A stretch of DNA of 64,000 nt, taken from positions 381,968-445,967 of the forward strand of contig PDUO01000036.1 in the NCBI GenBank assembly GCA_003008705.1. The letters run 5' to 3'. This document shows, one piece after another, positions 13,029 to 24,314 of the stretch. The notes under the pieces are model-generated. The model made no database searches, was not told the DNA's origin, and saw only the letters and a program-made list of their open reading frames with translations. Source of the DNA: Pezicula radicicola (taxonomy: Eukaryota; Ascomycota; Leotiomycetes; Helotiales; Dermateaceae). The position numbers and the translations under genes were made by a program. How positions within the stretch are numbered: position 1 is the stretch's first letter; each line of letters starts with the position of its first letter.

Positions 13029-14650
13029 TTAAATATCTTCGACTACAGCCTGAACCTTCACTTCGCTCTTCAATTCAGTAGTAGCTAGTCTGTTGGAATT
13101 TCCAACCCTATCTTCAGACTCTGAACTCTCAAAGTGAACACTGCCACTTAAATGCGTCCCATGTGTCGTCTCCACCACCTGAGTAAGAACCACCCACGCC
13201 AGCGGCGGAACCGAAATGAAAAACAAAATCAAGTTAATAGCACAAGCACCATTATAACTGAAATCCATAGCAGATACCACGAAGCCGAATGTTGACCCAA
13301 CTGATCCTACGCTATTCATGATAGCTGCCAAGAAAGAAGTCTCGTTTAAATCGTTGGAGAAGCTACCAACCAACCAGTATAGGTATGTTGTTACTCTACG
13401 CATGATTAGTTTTAGAGCTTGAATTAACTTTTGGAGCATGTCTTGATGTGTGACAACTTACAAAGGATCCGAGAACCCCCAAAGACAAAACACAAAAGCA
13501 CCCAGTCCATAAGAACCATCAGCCCAATCAATCGTAGGCTTCGTCTTATCATAATGAACCTGAACGACCTGTCCAAGTATCCAACTCGTACCCGTCAAGA
13601 TCGTAACAATAACAAAGCCAATCTTAGCACGAGTACTTCGTTTCCACCTTGTACTATCAAGTAACTGACCCATTCCCAAAGCGGCAAAAAGTCCGAGAAC
13701 GTAAAAGAGAAGAGAATTCAAAGCTCGAGTGCGTACAGTGAAGTATGCATAATTGAATTGCCATTGATATGACAAAAACCACTGTGCATATATCATAAGA
13801 GGAACCAATGCCCAAATTCGTGCTTTACTAAAGATGCCCTTCAAGACATGAAATTCTTGAGCTAGTGATGGTTGTCTTTGTAGAACGACTGACCGACCAT
13901 CTGTTCGTTGGACTTTGTTGGCTGATGGTAGAAGGAGTGCGAATGGAAATCCCAAGCACATTATTGTCATGAGTGCAATGTATGTTGCATTGCTGACTAC
14001 CCCACGATAATCCTTCTCTACATTTAGAGCAAGACTTATTATACCACCGATCGAGGCGCCGAGATTCTGGAATGCGAATTTGATGGACACTGCCGATGTA
14101 ATTAGCGATGGGTACTTGTAAATTTAAAAGGAGAGAGAATAAGCGACGACGTACTAGCTGTCCCTTTTCTATTTTCTTCGGAATATCCTAAAAGAATTGC
14201 ACCGGAAGCTACCCAAAGAAAGCATGCTGAGACTCCGATAACAACAGAACCAAAGAGAAGAAGCCAATTTGTGCCAAATCTGTCGTTACAATATAGACCG
14301 GCAGCGTACGGAGTATAACCCAAAGTACCAATCTAAGCGACAGAAATGTTAGTCGAAATATGAAGAGAAAAGATAACGAGTTGACTCAACGATGTACTTA
14401 CAAGGAGAGCATATTTTGGAGTTATGCGATTAGCAATACCACCAACGAACAAACTTCCGACTGCAAGGACTCCGAAAACAATAGCATTTGCAGCATTAGA
14501 TATCTCGGGTTTTGCACCTCCTCCGGCACCAAGTCCGTTCAATGCGCCAAAGATACCTGGACAGGTAAAAGCGGTTGCAGCAACGAGAAACGCTGTAAAG
14601 ATAGTTGAGCGATGCCACCGGACATTGTGCTTTTCTTCGTAGTGGGCCAT
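13029..14650 (-). CDS. UNC93-like MFS transporter
   Basis: Exons on the minus strand are 14650..14402, 14332..14155, 14089..13462 and 13395..13029, giving 473 residues. Introns of 69, 64-66 and 66 nt all have GT-AG ends. It has about eleven hydrophobic spans. Family marks include GIFGALNGLGAGG after the first span, GYSEENRKGTA before MSIKFAFQNLGASIGG, and YWLVGSFSNDLNE in the last third, which fit the fungal UNC93-like (DUF895) branch of the major facilitator superfamily. The transported substrate is not predictable. It is divergent from the FAD monooxygenase at 15639, sharing a roughly 1 kb upstream region, so co-regulation is possible. Both internal joins use the acceptor that gives the family-like sequence, not the first AG. 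Confidence 0.85.
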
Positions 14651-15638
14651 CGTACAATTGACTTGTCGAATTTCTAGTTGGCATCGACTTTAAAAGGTAC
14701 CTTATAGAAAGAAAAGCGAAACTTTTGAGGACAGGATTTTTTTTTTCTCTTTGAGAAGTTCATGTTACTTTACCTTATCATAATAGCTGTTCAATTCTAC
14801 TCACTGAGCACGTAATAAAGTTGCAGTATCTCCATCCTGTTGCCGGCCGGTGCACAGGCACGGCAAATTTAACAGATGACGATAGTTAGGGTCAGATTGA
14901 CGTGATCATTCACAACTTTTGAATCTTTGATTCTACTCCAGATAAATTTCTCAAGTATCTGGAGTACTTATATAAACCAGAGAGTTTGTAGTGGAGTTGG
15001 TGGCACCTCACCCCTCGGAACTGCAAGCTTAGCGAGCATAATAGAGGGCATGTAGAAAGGAGAAGTGATACCCATAGCCGAGGACAACTTCAACAATAGT
15101 TGCCGGAATCAAGTGAATAATTTAATAGGCAATTTCAAATAAAACTGGCTCTGAGATTCGAGAGAGGACAAAGGTACTGGTGACTGCCGGTTGTTCCGTT
15201 CTTGAATAAAATGGCCATGGTCCACCTTTAGAGGCACAAATGATTTTCATAGCATTTCCACGTGCGACCAATCATTTCCAACATATCACCAACCCCATTT
15301 GTGCTTATCGGGCAAATCAATGAAGACATTATTGTCGCAGAACTGATTTCGAAATTTCCTAGTGCCGGTATCTCACAGCAAGTGGCAGACTTGAGGTAGC
15401 ATCATGTAGTCTAGATAGGCTCTTTGCATTAGTGCACCTGTCTCGACTATGCCCCTGATGTCGTGATACACAGATCATATTCCACAATCGTAAATGTGGT
15501 CTTACAAGTTGCTTCTAACACGAGCCACCACGAACATAAGAATATTCACAAGCCTAATGCATTCAGGCGAGTGAAGTTCAAAGACAGCAAACAATCGTCA
15601 CGTTTCTCCAAACAACCTCTTTAATATCTCAAATCATC
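14651..15638. promoter_or_regulatory. Shared upstream region of divergent UNC93-like and FAD monooxygenase genes
   Basis: About 1 kb between two divergent starts without an ORF worth calling. CCAAT-like words occur (for instance gaccaatcatttcc near 15265), but no specific operator can be identified by eye. Treated as a bidirectional promoter on position alone. Confidence 0.4.
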
Positions 15639-17456
15639 ATGCCTCCGAAAAATCAACCAATCTCCCAATTGCGAGTTGCAATAATCGGAGCCGGACCCGC
15701 AGGACTAGGTGCAGCAATAGAATTTGCAAAACTTCCATTTGTGCATTGGAATCTATATGAACAAGCAGCTTCAATACGAGAGATAGGAGCAGGGATAAGT
15801 ATTCAACGGAATACATGGCGTTTGTTAGATGTGATGGGAGCTTCTAAAAATTTGAAGCCTGGAGATTTTTATCGTCCTGCTGATAATCATTCTGTTCAAC
15901 ATCGGTAAGTGAGAGATAATTAATTGTTTTTAAAAATTTTCCTTAATGATGATATGAAATGCTAATTATTTCGCAAGTAATGGGAGAACGGGAGAGTTAT
16001 TGGACTCACATGCCCAACATGGTAAGTTCATGTGTGATCATATTCTTATGCTTTTAGCCATCATCGACTTATTTGAATAATCTTATAGATACTCCTGAAA
16101 ATCACTTACATGCACGTACTCATCGAGCAAAACTACAAAACGCACTCCTCAAAGAAGTAGATCAAACTCGAATACGGCTTTCAAGTCGACTTACAAGAGT
16201 AGAGCGTCAACGAACTGGAAAACTCATTCTCGAATTTGAAGATGGGTTTAAAGATGAGGTAGACCTAGTCGTAGGTGCTGACGGAGTTCGATCAGTAAGT
16301 ATATATACCTAGTCAATCTTTTTTAAAACCCCATACTACAAATGTTTGGGTACATATAGCCTAACACATCTCATCAGGCAGTCAGAAATTTCGCTTTCCC
16401 AGATCATCGTATCAGTTATACTGGTAGAACAGCATATCGTACAATGGTCAGCACAGAAGAAATGGCAACAATTCCAGATGTGCCCGATGCAGTCACGTTC
16501 TGGCACGGTCCAAATTCTTGGCTCTACACATGTGGTCTTGGTGATAACAAATTTGAGATTACGACTATGACACTAGAGCCGGAAGAGAAGGCGAAAAAGG
16601 TTAGTTGGGGACAAGATGCTACTAAAGAGGAGATGATTAGGCATTTCAAGGTATGTGAATAATTTATATTCATCTAAGTATACTCTGTTGATAAGGAGAG
16701 AATAGGAATTTTCACCTATTGCACAGAAAGTCTTGGCTCTTCCTAAAGAAGTTAAACAATATGCTTTGTTTGCTGGACCTCGATTGGAAAGTGTCGTTGC
16801 CCATGGTTCAGTTGCGCTCGTGGGTGATGCTTCACATCGTAAGTAGAACTTGCCCCTTCTATTATAGTCTATAGACTAATGTGGAGGTCCTTCTCTAGCA
16901 TTGTCAGGAGCGTTTGGTAAGTAGATTATATCCAACAAAGAATGAGCAGATTGGCCAGAAGATTCTAATACATAGCAGGCGCTGGTGCTGGGTTTGCATT
17001 AGAGGATGTATATGTACTAACGCAAAGTATTTCCTGGGCGTATCAACGCAAATTGACACTGCAAGACGGCCTAAATTTATTTGATAAGATACGAGGACCA
17101 CATTACAAACGCTTGGTAAGTTCACAACTTCAACATCCTACCTACTTAAATCCTAAAATTTAATAATCTTCTAACATATTAAAAGTATTCAATTTTAGAT
17201 CAATTTGCTGTCACGGTTAAGTATATAGAAGATGCTCAGTTGGGGTTTGATGAGAGTGTAAATGTGATAGTTGAACGGAATTGGAATTCTAGATATAAGT
17301 GGTTGGTTGATTATGATGTGGGTTACCTTTTATAGATGAGCATATGCTTCTAAGATGTGCTGACATATTAGGTGTTAGGTTCAACAGATTGTAAAAGATG
17401 CTATTGAACAGGAAGACTCTTTGCGATCTGTCGTTAGAGAGAATTCAAGACTTTAA
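15639..17456 (+). CDS. FAD-dependent monooxygenase, salicylate-hydroxylase-like
   Basis: Nine exons: 15639..15904, 15978..16021, 16089..16294, 16378..16650, 16706..16838, 16899..16916, 16979..17115, 17186..17317, 17388..17456; 425 residues. The Rossmann fingerprint is VAIIGAGPAGLGAAIEFAK near residue 12. The DG motif is VVGADGVRS. The second FAD-binding motif is GDASHPLSGAFGAGAGFALED, assembled from three exons including one of only 18 nt. These mark a class A flavoprotein hydroxylase using FAD and NAD(P)H on an aromatic or related substrate. The last two exons are the least certain. It is divergent from the UNC93-like transporter, suggesting uptake or export linked to oxidation of one compound, which is inference. 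Confidence 0.85.
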
Positions 17457-18077
17457 CTCGCTGCGCTTGTTATAACTGCACAGAAGTGGGAGTAAAGCAA
17501 AAGCAAAAGGGTTCCCCCTTTGCAACCGCAGAATCTAGTTTGTAAGAGGCTTTCTTAGACAAGATTTGTTTGTTTATAAGGAACTGTTTAGAATATAAAA
17601 AAGGGTTCCTGTTTTATTGATGAAATTATATCTTCCTAGCTTTGAATCAGATATGTTAATTGCGCGACATGCGGTACTCTGGTCAAATAAACTAGATACT
17701 CGAATTACCTTAGACAATTATATAGATGAATCTAGATTTAAGTGGGTTACTTAAGCATTTTAACCTCTCTACTCTAGTAAGGTTGCCTAGAAAATTACCA
17801 AGTAATTGGCTTAAATCGTGTGGTTTACTTAGATAGTATGCTCCGCTGCCTAAATCAAGTAAGTGTCTTAGGTCGAATGATTTTATTTAGAAAGTGAATT
17901 ACTCACTTAAAGTATGGTATCTCCAGATTAGCTTATTACATAAGTCAACTTGTCTGAACGCATGCACTACTGTACCTAATCAGGAACCCCCTGAATCAGA
18001 TTATATAAAATAACTTGACTGGTCCTTCAACTAAGGTCTACGGGCTACGCACAGTCCTACTGCAGCAGTAGGACTGC
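17457..18077. other. AT-rich intergenic stretch with a perfect 11-bp inverted repeat
   Basis: No ORF of note. Near its right end, 18053..18063 (agtcctactgc) and 18065..18075 (gcagtaggact) form a perfect inverted repeat around one base, immediately 3' of the dynamin-like gene. The rest is AT-rich with repeated acttag/taagt words. Confidence 0.5.
18053..18075. repeat. Perfect 11-bp palindrome with 1-base centre
   Basis: agtcctactgc, then a, then gcagtaggact. It would fold as a short hairpin or serve as a dimeric protein site. It lies 3 bases beyond the stop codon of the dynamin-like gene on the minus strand. Confidence 0.8.
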
Positions 18078-19837
18078 TCAAGCTTCTAGAATTTTGTCTC
18101 CGGCCTGAAGACTAGCCAATTCGTGTTCCAGCCTATTCCTTCTCTGTAAAGTCTCAACCTCATCACCAGCAACCTGATTTAACTCAAAATCGGACATATT
18201 TCCAATAAAATGAGGTGAGAAAATCCAAAGAGGACTTGTCTTACCACTAACAAGAAAGTGATCAACCGCTTGCAAACAAACAGCATCTACGAATCTCTTT
18301 CGGGCGACTTTATAATATGACTTGAGAGTGTCATGTAAGTCCTGAGTTATGTGATCCTCATTACTCATAAAAACAGAAAATACATCCTTAACACGTAAAA
18401 GCGGTTCATGTTGTACACCATCTGTTTGCCATGAGGGAAAGTTTTCAAGCCGAAGCTTCAGCCGTGCTTCACGTGCTTTCTTTACGTTCTCTGCAAAGTA
18501 GTGGTTTAAGGTGAGCAAGTTCCCTTGCCGCTCAATCTCAACTAAGAATTCGACGTGTCGTAAAGCCTGTTCGTATGAGGGGATAAGAGATCGGCCCAAC
18601 TTTTGCCACAGCCGCTCGCAGACTATCTCATCATTACAGCAGTATTGAAGTGCCTTGTGACAAAAACAGTGGATTTGACGTATGACTTTCGTTACATGAC
18701 TATAGGCGTAAAATCCCCATTTTCGCGACTGCTCCGCAAATAATGAAGGCATTAGAGATGGATTGATGGTGCCAATCTCGAACCCCTTTGATCGTTTGTA
18801 TTTGATAGTTATCCATTCCATAATGTCATCTCCAGGATCGATTGGCGGTACTTTTTCTGTGTGGGCCATGACTTTCTGCAAATCAGGAAATAGATTTAAG
18901 TCAGGCCCCAATGTGCAAGATGTGTCGTCATGATTAGGAGTTTGGCTGGAACTCGAATTTGGTGTCTGGCTAGAGACGATATCTGTTGTTGGACTAGACC
19001 CTTTGAAAGCTCGTGTAAATCCTTTCTCATGCACAATCTTCGAGAAATCCTCATTCATCTCCATAACAGCGGTTGCTAGTCTGAAGACGTCGTCAATTTC
19101 GAAGCATTCATCCCGGCTGTAGTATGCATCAATCGCTTTTGTCGTAATTTCATGGAATTTAGATGCGATGTTGATAAGGTGGTTTCGCTGCTCATAAGTC
19201 GTTTGTCGGACTGGTCCCATCTTATCCAGTTGCTCTCTTATATCTTCAATTCTCTTGCAGATATCGGCACTTACGTCCTGAAAGCTTCGCCGTGTGACTT
19301 CAACTAGTAGGTTGTTTAGACGACTTTTCAACGCTTTGATTCCTGCCCTTTCCTTAGGCACGAAACTCCATGGATCCTGCTCGAAGAAAGCAAACTCTTT
19401 CTTGTTACGCTCCTCAAATGTAATGTCAAGGTCGCTCTGACTTCTATTGCATACGATAGTATATCCAAGTTGAAAGCGAGCTTTGCCATTCGTGTTAGCA
19501 ACAAGGTCTAAGATCTGGGTTTATTAGCAAAAGCTATTATAGAGTACCAAACGTGCATACTTTGTCTTCGGCTCCTCGATCTACAAGGTCTGGTTTTGTC
19601 AGTACTCCAAGTGTACGTTCGCCGTTAGAATCGGCATCTTCGGCCATCTGGATTATCTCTTGAGTCGCGATATCAACGTTCGCTGGAACGACAGCTCTAT
19701 TATATCACTCATTAGCTTCCTCTCTCGCCACCAGCTGAGAAGCAGCACTAGAAGTTCACTAACAAGATAATACTACGTGGATTGGCGAGGTAGGTTCCAA
19801 CCATCTTTCTGACTACATTCATATCCTCTTTTGCTTC
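18078..19837 (-). pseudogene. Dynamin-like GTPase, 5'-truncated (no P-loop)
   Basis: Joined minus-strand blocks 19837..19764, 19696..19561 and 19514..18078 read continuously through two good introns (67 and 46 nt). The first two encode the second half of a dynamin GTPase domain: [19 protein letters not shown], then [20 protein letters not shown] with the G4 motif TKPD. The last block holds the middle (stalk) region and a GED-like C terminus (about 480 residues) with no stops. Upstream, where the P-loop GxxxxGKS, the G2 threonine and the G3 DxPG should lie, only a possible G3 relic (LDPGIWKS, about 19900-19925) in another frame is visible. Without nucleotide-binding motifs it cannot be a normal GTPase, so I call a decaying 5'-truncated gene. 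A divergent upstream exon far away cannot be excluded. Confidence 0.7.
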
Positions 19838-20892
19838 CTGAAAGTTTCAGCGTATCTGACCTGATGAGAACCTTCAACGTAGTCGGTAACACAGGTAAAC
19901 TCTTCCAGATACCTGGATCTAAGAATTTACGACCAAATGGAAACCTGACTTGTAAAGAACTTGGTTGGAAACACGGTACAGAGTTGAGGTTAGAGACATG
20001 GTGAGATGTTGGGGAATTTATAGCTTGTTTGTGTCCGCCAGTATCCCCTAGTTCGTTAGTTGTGGCCTGCATAGATCACTAGGACGACAAAACGTATACA
20101 TTTTTCAATGGTACAATTCTCAGAGTGTCGAATTCCTGCACGAAGTCACATCCAACGAACCAAGGGATACTGCGCTCACTACATTCAACCTCATATGCAG
20201 TTTAGCTGCACCCCTAGTATTATAACACTCTTATAGCGTTATTAATAAATTGAAAGTTGCTATTTTCCTTTCGAGGATGCCTATAAGAAGAATCATTTTG
20301 AATTATATAGCAACAAAGGTCCATCATGAATATTAGAAGACAAATTCCTTCTCTAATTAATGAATATATATGCTTTCGTAGCTACGTAACACAATAAGTT
20401 CAATATCTTATCAATACCAGCACTTACCTAAATGGTGTTAGGTCGAGGGTGTTGTCAGTGGAACTTTTAAGATGTGATATTGTGTTCTTAGCAGAACCCT
20501 CGATCTTTAAGTTCTTCATCTCCAAGCGAATTTATCGAACATGGTCCAGAGATCAAGATCTTTGGGAATCACCGTAAGTAGATTCAGCCGCGAAGCACAT
20601 ATCAAACCAATACAAGCCGGTTTAGAGAATCATTCTTGAGTCTTAACACATTGATCATTATTATCGTACTTCATCTCCTATCTAGCCCAATGTATAGTAG
20701 TATCCCAAGCCGGGCCAGCCAAGGCTAGGCATATCCCTCATCATCCATTCATCCATCAATTGAATCAATTTATACCTCTAAACACATATCATAGGACCAG
20801 CCGAAGCACGAATCCGAACACCAACGCTTTTTATTAAAACCGATAATGAGTCAAAACAACAAATTAACACAAGAACGACTTGATAGACAGAA
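19838..20892. other. Decayed 5' part of the dynamin-like locus and intergenic DNA
   Basis: One minus-strand ORF (19773..20072) carries a possible relic of the GTPase G3 region but otherwise no family sequence. The remainder is AT-rich without gene signs and contains the 3' flank of the next transporter. Confidence 0.5.
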
Positions 20893-22706
20893 TCAAGCAT
20901 CGAAGAAACTATCGTTTGTTGTCCATCTCTGAAGAGTTCTCTTATTACTACTCTGCTTTTCGATACCGAGTAGCCTCTCATCTATGCTTTTGAATGTTTC
21001 GCCTTTGATCCACATGATAGCGCTTACTGTGCTAGTAATCAGGATCTGTAGTACGGTGATAGCGATGACTGTTGACTTCAATCCCTCCAAACTATTGATC
21101 CAGGCTGGGAAGCCTACGATGAAGAGCCCTGCCATGATGTTCTGGAGGATCTGGTGGGAGTTCGATAGATCATAGGTGCAAGATGCCAGGTGCGAGGATC
21201 CTGCGAAGTTGAGTATCGTCGCGCCAGCTACAAGTAAGCCGAACAGGAAAGATACCACTTTTAGGTCGAGATTCTCGCCGGTGAGTGTTACGCTGAAATT
21301 AGAGTCAGTGTCGGTGACGATTGGAGTCAGTTGGGCGACGGTATAAAGTCCGAATGCGAGAAGACCTGTGATGCCTACTAAACCACCAGCAGCAGCGAAC
21401 CCAAGTGTGCGGTTGAGAGATGGCGTTGAAGATTTAGGGCCGGGTGCAACCTTGAAAGCGCCCGAGGTGAGAGAAACGAAGGTATAAGCGAGTATTGCGA
21501 GGACACCAGGGAGCACGAAAATGTAACCGAGTCGAGCTGGAAACAAGAGCACTGGCATGGATGAAAAGATGAGAGCCACATTTTGAGCGACAGCGTAAGC
21601 CGAGGCAACAATAGGCATTGTAAGGAGGAATGTCAGAAGGGTGGATGGTGCAGCGAGTGCGCGGATGGTTTGGACTGCGGTCTTGGCATTAAATGGGGCA
21701 GTGTAAGGCATAAGGCGGAGACTCTTGGCCCAGGTCTTGAGCGGGGAACTTGTCGGGGTGCTGGTGGTCACGGTGGTTGTAATGGATGATACAGCAGGAT
21801 ACTGGGTCGAGCTGCTGGAGCGATCGAAGGTGGTTTCTGGCGTGGCGACGATTAGAAGGAGGATTGAAAATGACTGTGCGATGTTAAGCCACATGATTTG
21901 GTCTGCAAATCCATGTCTGGATTGGGAGATGCGACCGCCAAGGATTGGAGCTCCCCATGTTGTTCCGACGACAATAACGTTGAAAATGTTCATTCTCAAA
22001 GCCCTTTCGTGCGCCTGTAATTTTTGTTAGTGAAGGAGGGCAACGAACTGTGGTGCATATAGACGTACAAAGAAGATGTCCTGGATGGAATAGACCAGGA
22101 GAGACTCAAAAGTTCCCCATCCAATCGCCTGGAAGACTCGCGATGACATGAAAGCCCCATAACCCTGCATTACATGCATATTCCACAGTGCGGCCAGAAG
22201 CATCAAAATCGAGGAAACCAAGTATATTGTTCTCTTCCCAATCATCTGCGCCAGAATCGTAGCTCCCAGTCCGGAAAATGCTGCAATTATCATGGGAATT
22301 CCGGTGAACGCGGCTGCTGCCATATACGAAACACTGAATTGAGTCGCGAGAACTCCGTTGACCGAGACGAAAATCGTCTTAAACACTCCCACAATTGATC
22401 CAGCCATACATATTGATAGAAACACCAATTCTTTCTTCGTCCTTGACCAGTTCTGCTTAGTGTTAGTCAATTTCCTTTGGTAACTTTCCAATAATTCTAG
22501 CTTACCAGTGGATCTTCGGGGGAGTCGCTGGGTTGAGGATCCAGCTCTACTCCAGCATTCTTCCCACTCCCATATTTGATCGCACGCTTCCTGGCGCCAG
22601 GCCCTTTCATTTCATTGGTATCGTACACACTGTATGTTTGCGAAATAACAGAAATAGTGCGCTTTGGCTGACTCGCCTTCTCCGGGACCTTTGGCGGTTG
22701 CTCCAT
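20893..22706 (-). CDS. MFS transporter (DHA1-type, drug:H+ antiporter-like)
   Basis: Minus-strand exons are 22706..22506, 22452..22069 and 22014..20893; 568 residues, phase 0 at both introns. A hydrophilic basic N terminus ends in the typical linker PEDPLNWSRTKKE, which is created exactly at the first splice join. The first six spans, the loop motif RVFQAIGWGTFESLLV and GTTWGAPILGGRISQSRHGF are those of 12-span fungal MFS proteins. A central Ser/Thr-rich loop (TTVTTSTPTSSP) separates the two halves. It is likely a proton-coupled exporter or permease of small molecules; the substrate is unknown. It faces away from the monocarboxylate-type permease at 24315, with about 1.6 kb between their starts. 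Confidence 0.88.
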
Positions 22707-24314
22707 TTTTGATACCAGCTCTTATTTCCACCAGATATATTAAACTTCAAAGCAAGAAAGGACAGAGTTGAAAGTGTGCTGATTACAAGAATTAAGAAAG
22801 GAACCAGTTCCTGCAGAGAAAATCCAAAAACGTCTGTGGGCCGGCAATGTATATCTAATAATGCTCGAAAACTCTCCACGCATCAACTTGTCAAGGAAAC
22901 TCTAGAAGCCGTCAGCGTGTATGATACTTATCATGCATGCCAATTAATTGATCAGACGGGCCGGCTCAACTCGTTTAACACTGCCACGCCTTGGTGGGAA
23001 ACATGAGAAGCTTCCCTACAAGAGTCGGTTTGCATAAACCATCTGTTCCTTTCATCCCATGGAACAATGACATTTCCTGACTTTTTGGCAAGTCTTAACT
23101 GTACCTTGGCCCAAGTTTGCACCATCTCAAGTGCTGCCCAATGACGGGCGTTCTATCGAAAAATCGATTCCAATTTGGCTTCGGATTTATGCTTGCGAGC
23201 GTATGCGAGCGTGGTAATGCCACTGTGCGAAGGTCGTGCAGTGATATTGAAACAGGCTTTGAATCGGCAGCTGTCTCGTTTGGTTTCAGGCCCTGGTATT
23301 CAATCCTTACCAAGTTATCTCCAGTTTCTGCTTGCCGATCAATCAGATTGATCAGTCGCTTGTTTGCTTGCTTATTTGAGAGCATGAAGAGGATCTTCTG
23401 ATCCGGTACCCGTTGCTGAGCATTTCCTTACATATTAGCCATCAGCCCGACGTGAGAGAGCTGATCTCATGCTTGCGTAAAGGCGAAGGTTTGGTACTCT
23501 ACATGGCAGTCCAAATCTGTGGAGCGCATTCCAAATTATCAGCGGAGGGCGGAGACACTCATCATCAATGCACAGTCGGCGATGTTGCTTGGGATTGCTT
23601 CGGAGGGAGATGGTGTGGACGATTAGGTATTGTGGAGGTGAGGTGAAGCTTGGCTGGAGATCAGGTGATCTCGGCTACGGAGAGCAGTTCCCCTAAACTC
23701 AATTCGGGGCATTCCAGCTTGTTTTGTATTTTGCTTTTTGCTTTTCACTTTACTCCTACTACCTTTTGTCTTTTGAAAGACTACCACATAACACTGTCCA
23801 TTGATGATTTGTATTGTAATATGACAATTCTACCTCCATATGTAGCTGTGTTGGAGTCAACTCAGCGCAGTCTGCTGGTCGGCTTACTAGGCCTAAGCAG
23901 TAGCTAGTTACAGGAGAATTCGTCGTCATCTCAACCCATTCCCATGTCTTTATACTCGCGATGCAGCCCAACACAAACCAACAACCCCTTCATTATTATT
24001 GCGCAGACCTCTCCCTTCTACCGTCTGCATTCGACTCCAATAGCTCAAATGACGGCATTCTCAAGCCCCTGGTCAACGAGTAGCCAACGGCGGCGATCAT
24101 TAGACCGAATTACAACGGGGCCGGCCGACATCCCTTTCCAAGTGTGGATACAAGACCGGTGTCCAAATTTTTTTCTTTTCACTTCCCCGCCTTTTGATCT
24201 CTCAATCTTTAAATTCCTCAATAAAGAAATCCTCAAATCTATATCCTGTCTGTCTGTCTTTGATTGAAAAAGCCCCGATTTGCGAACAATATCTATATAC
24301 TATAGTTGTGGCGA
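22707..24314. promoter_or_regulatory. Region between two divergent MFS genes
   Basis: About 1.6 kb with many short ORFs but none with domain resemblance or coding-like splicing. It contains upstream sequences for both transporters. Pyrimidine-rich stretches at about 23715-23770 and 24160-24200 resemble fungal promoter or 5'UTR tracts. Confidence 0.4.
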
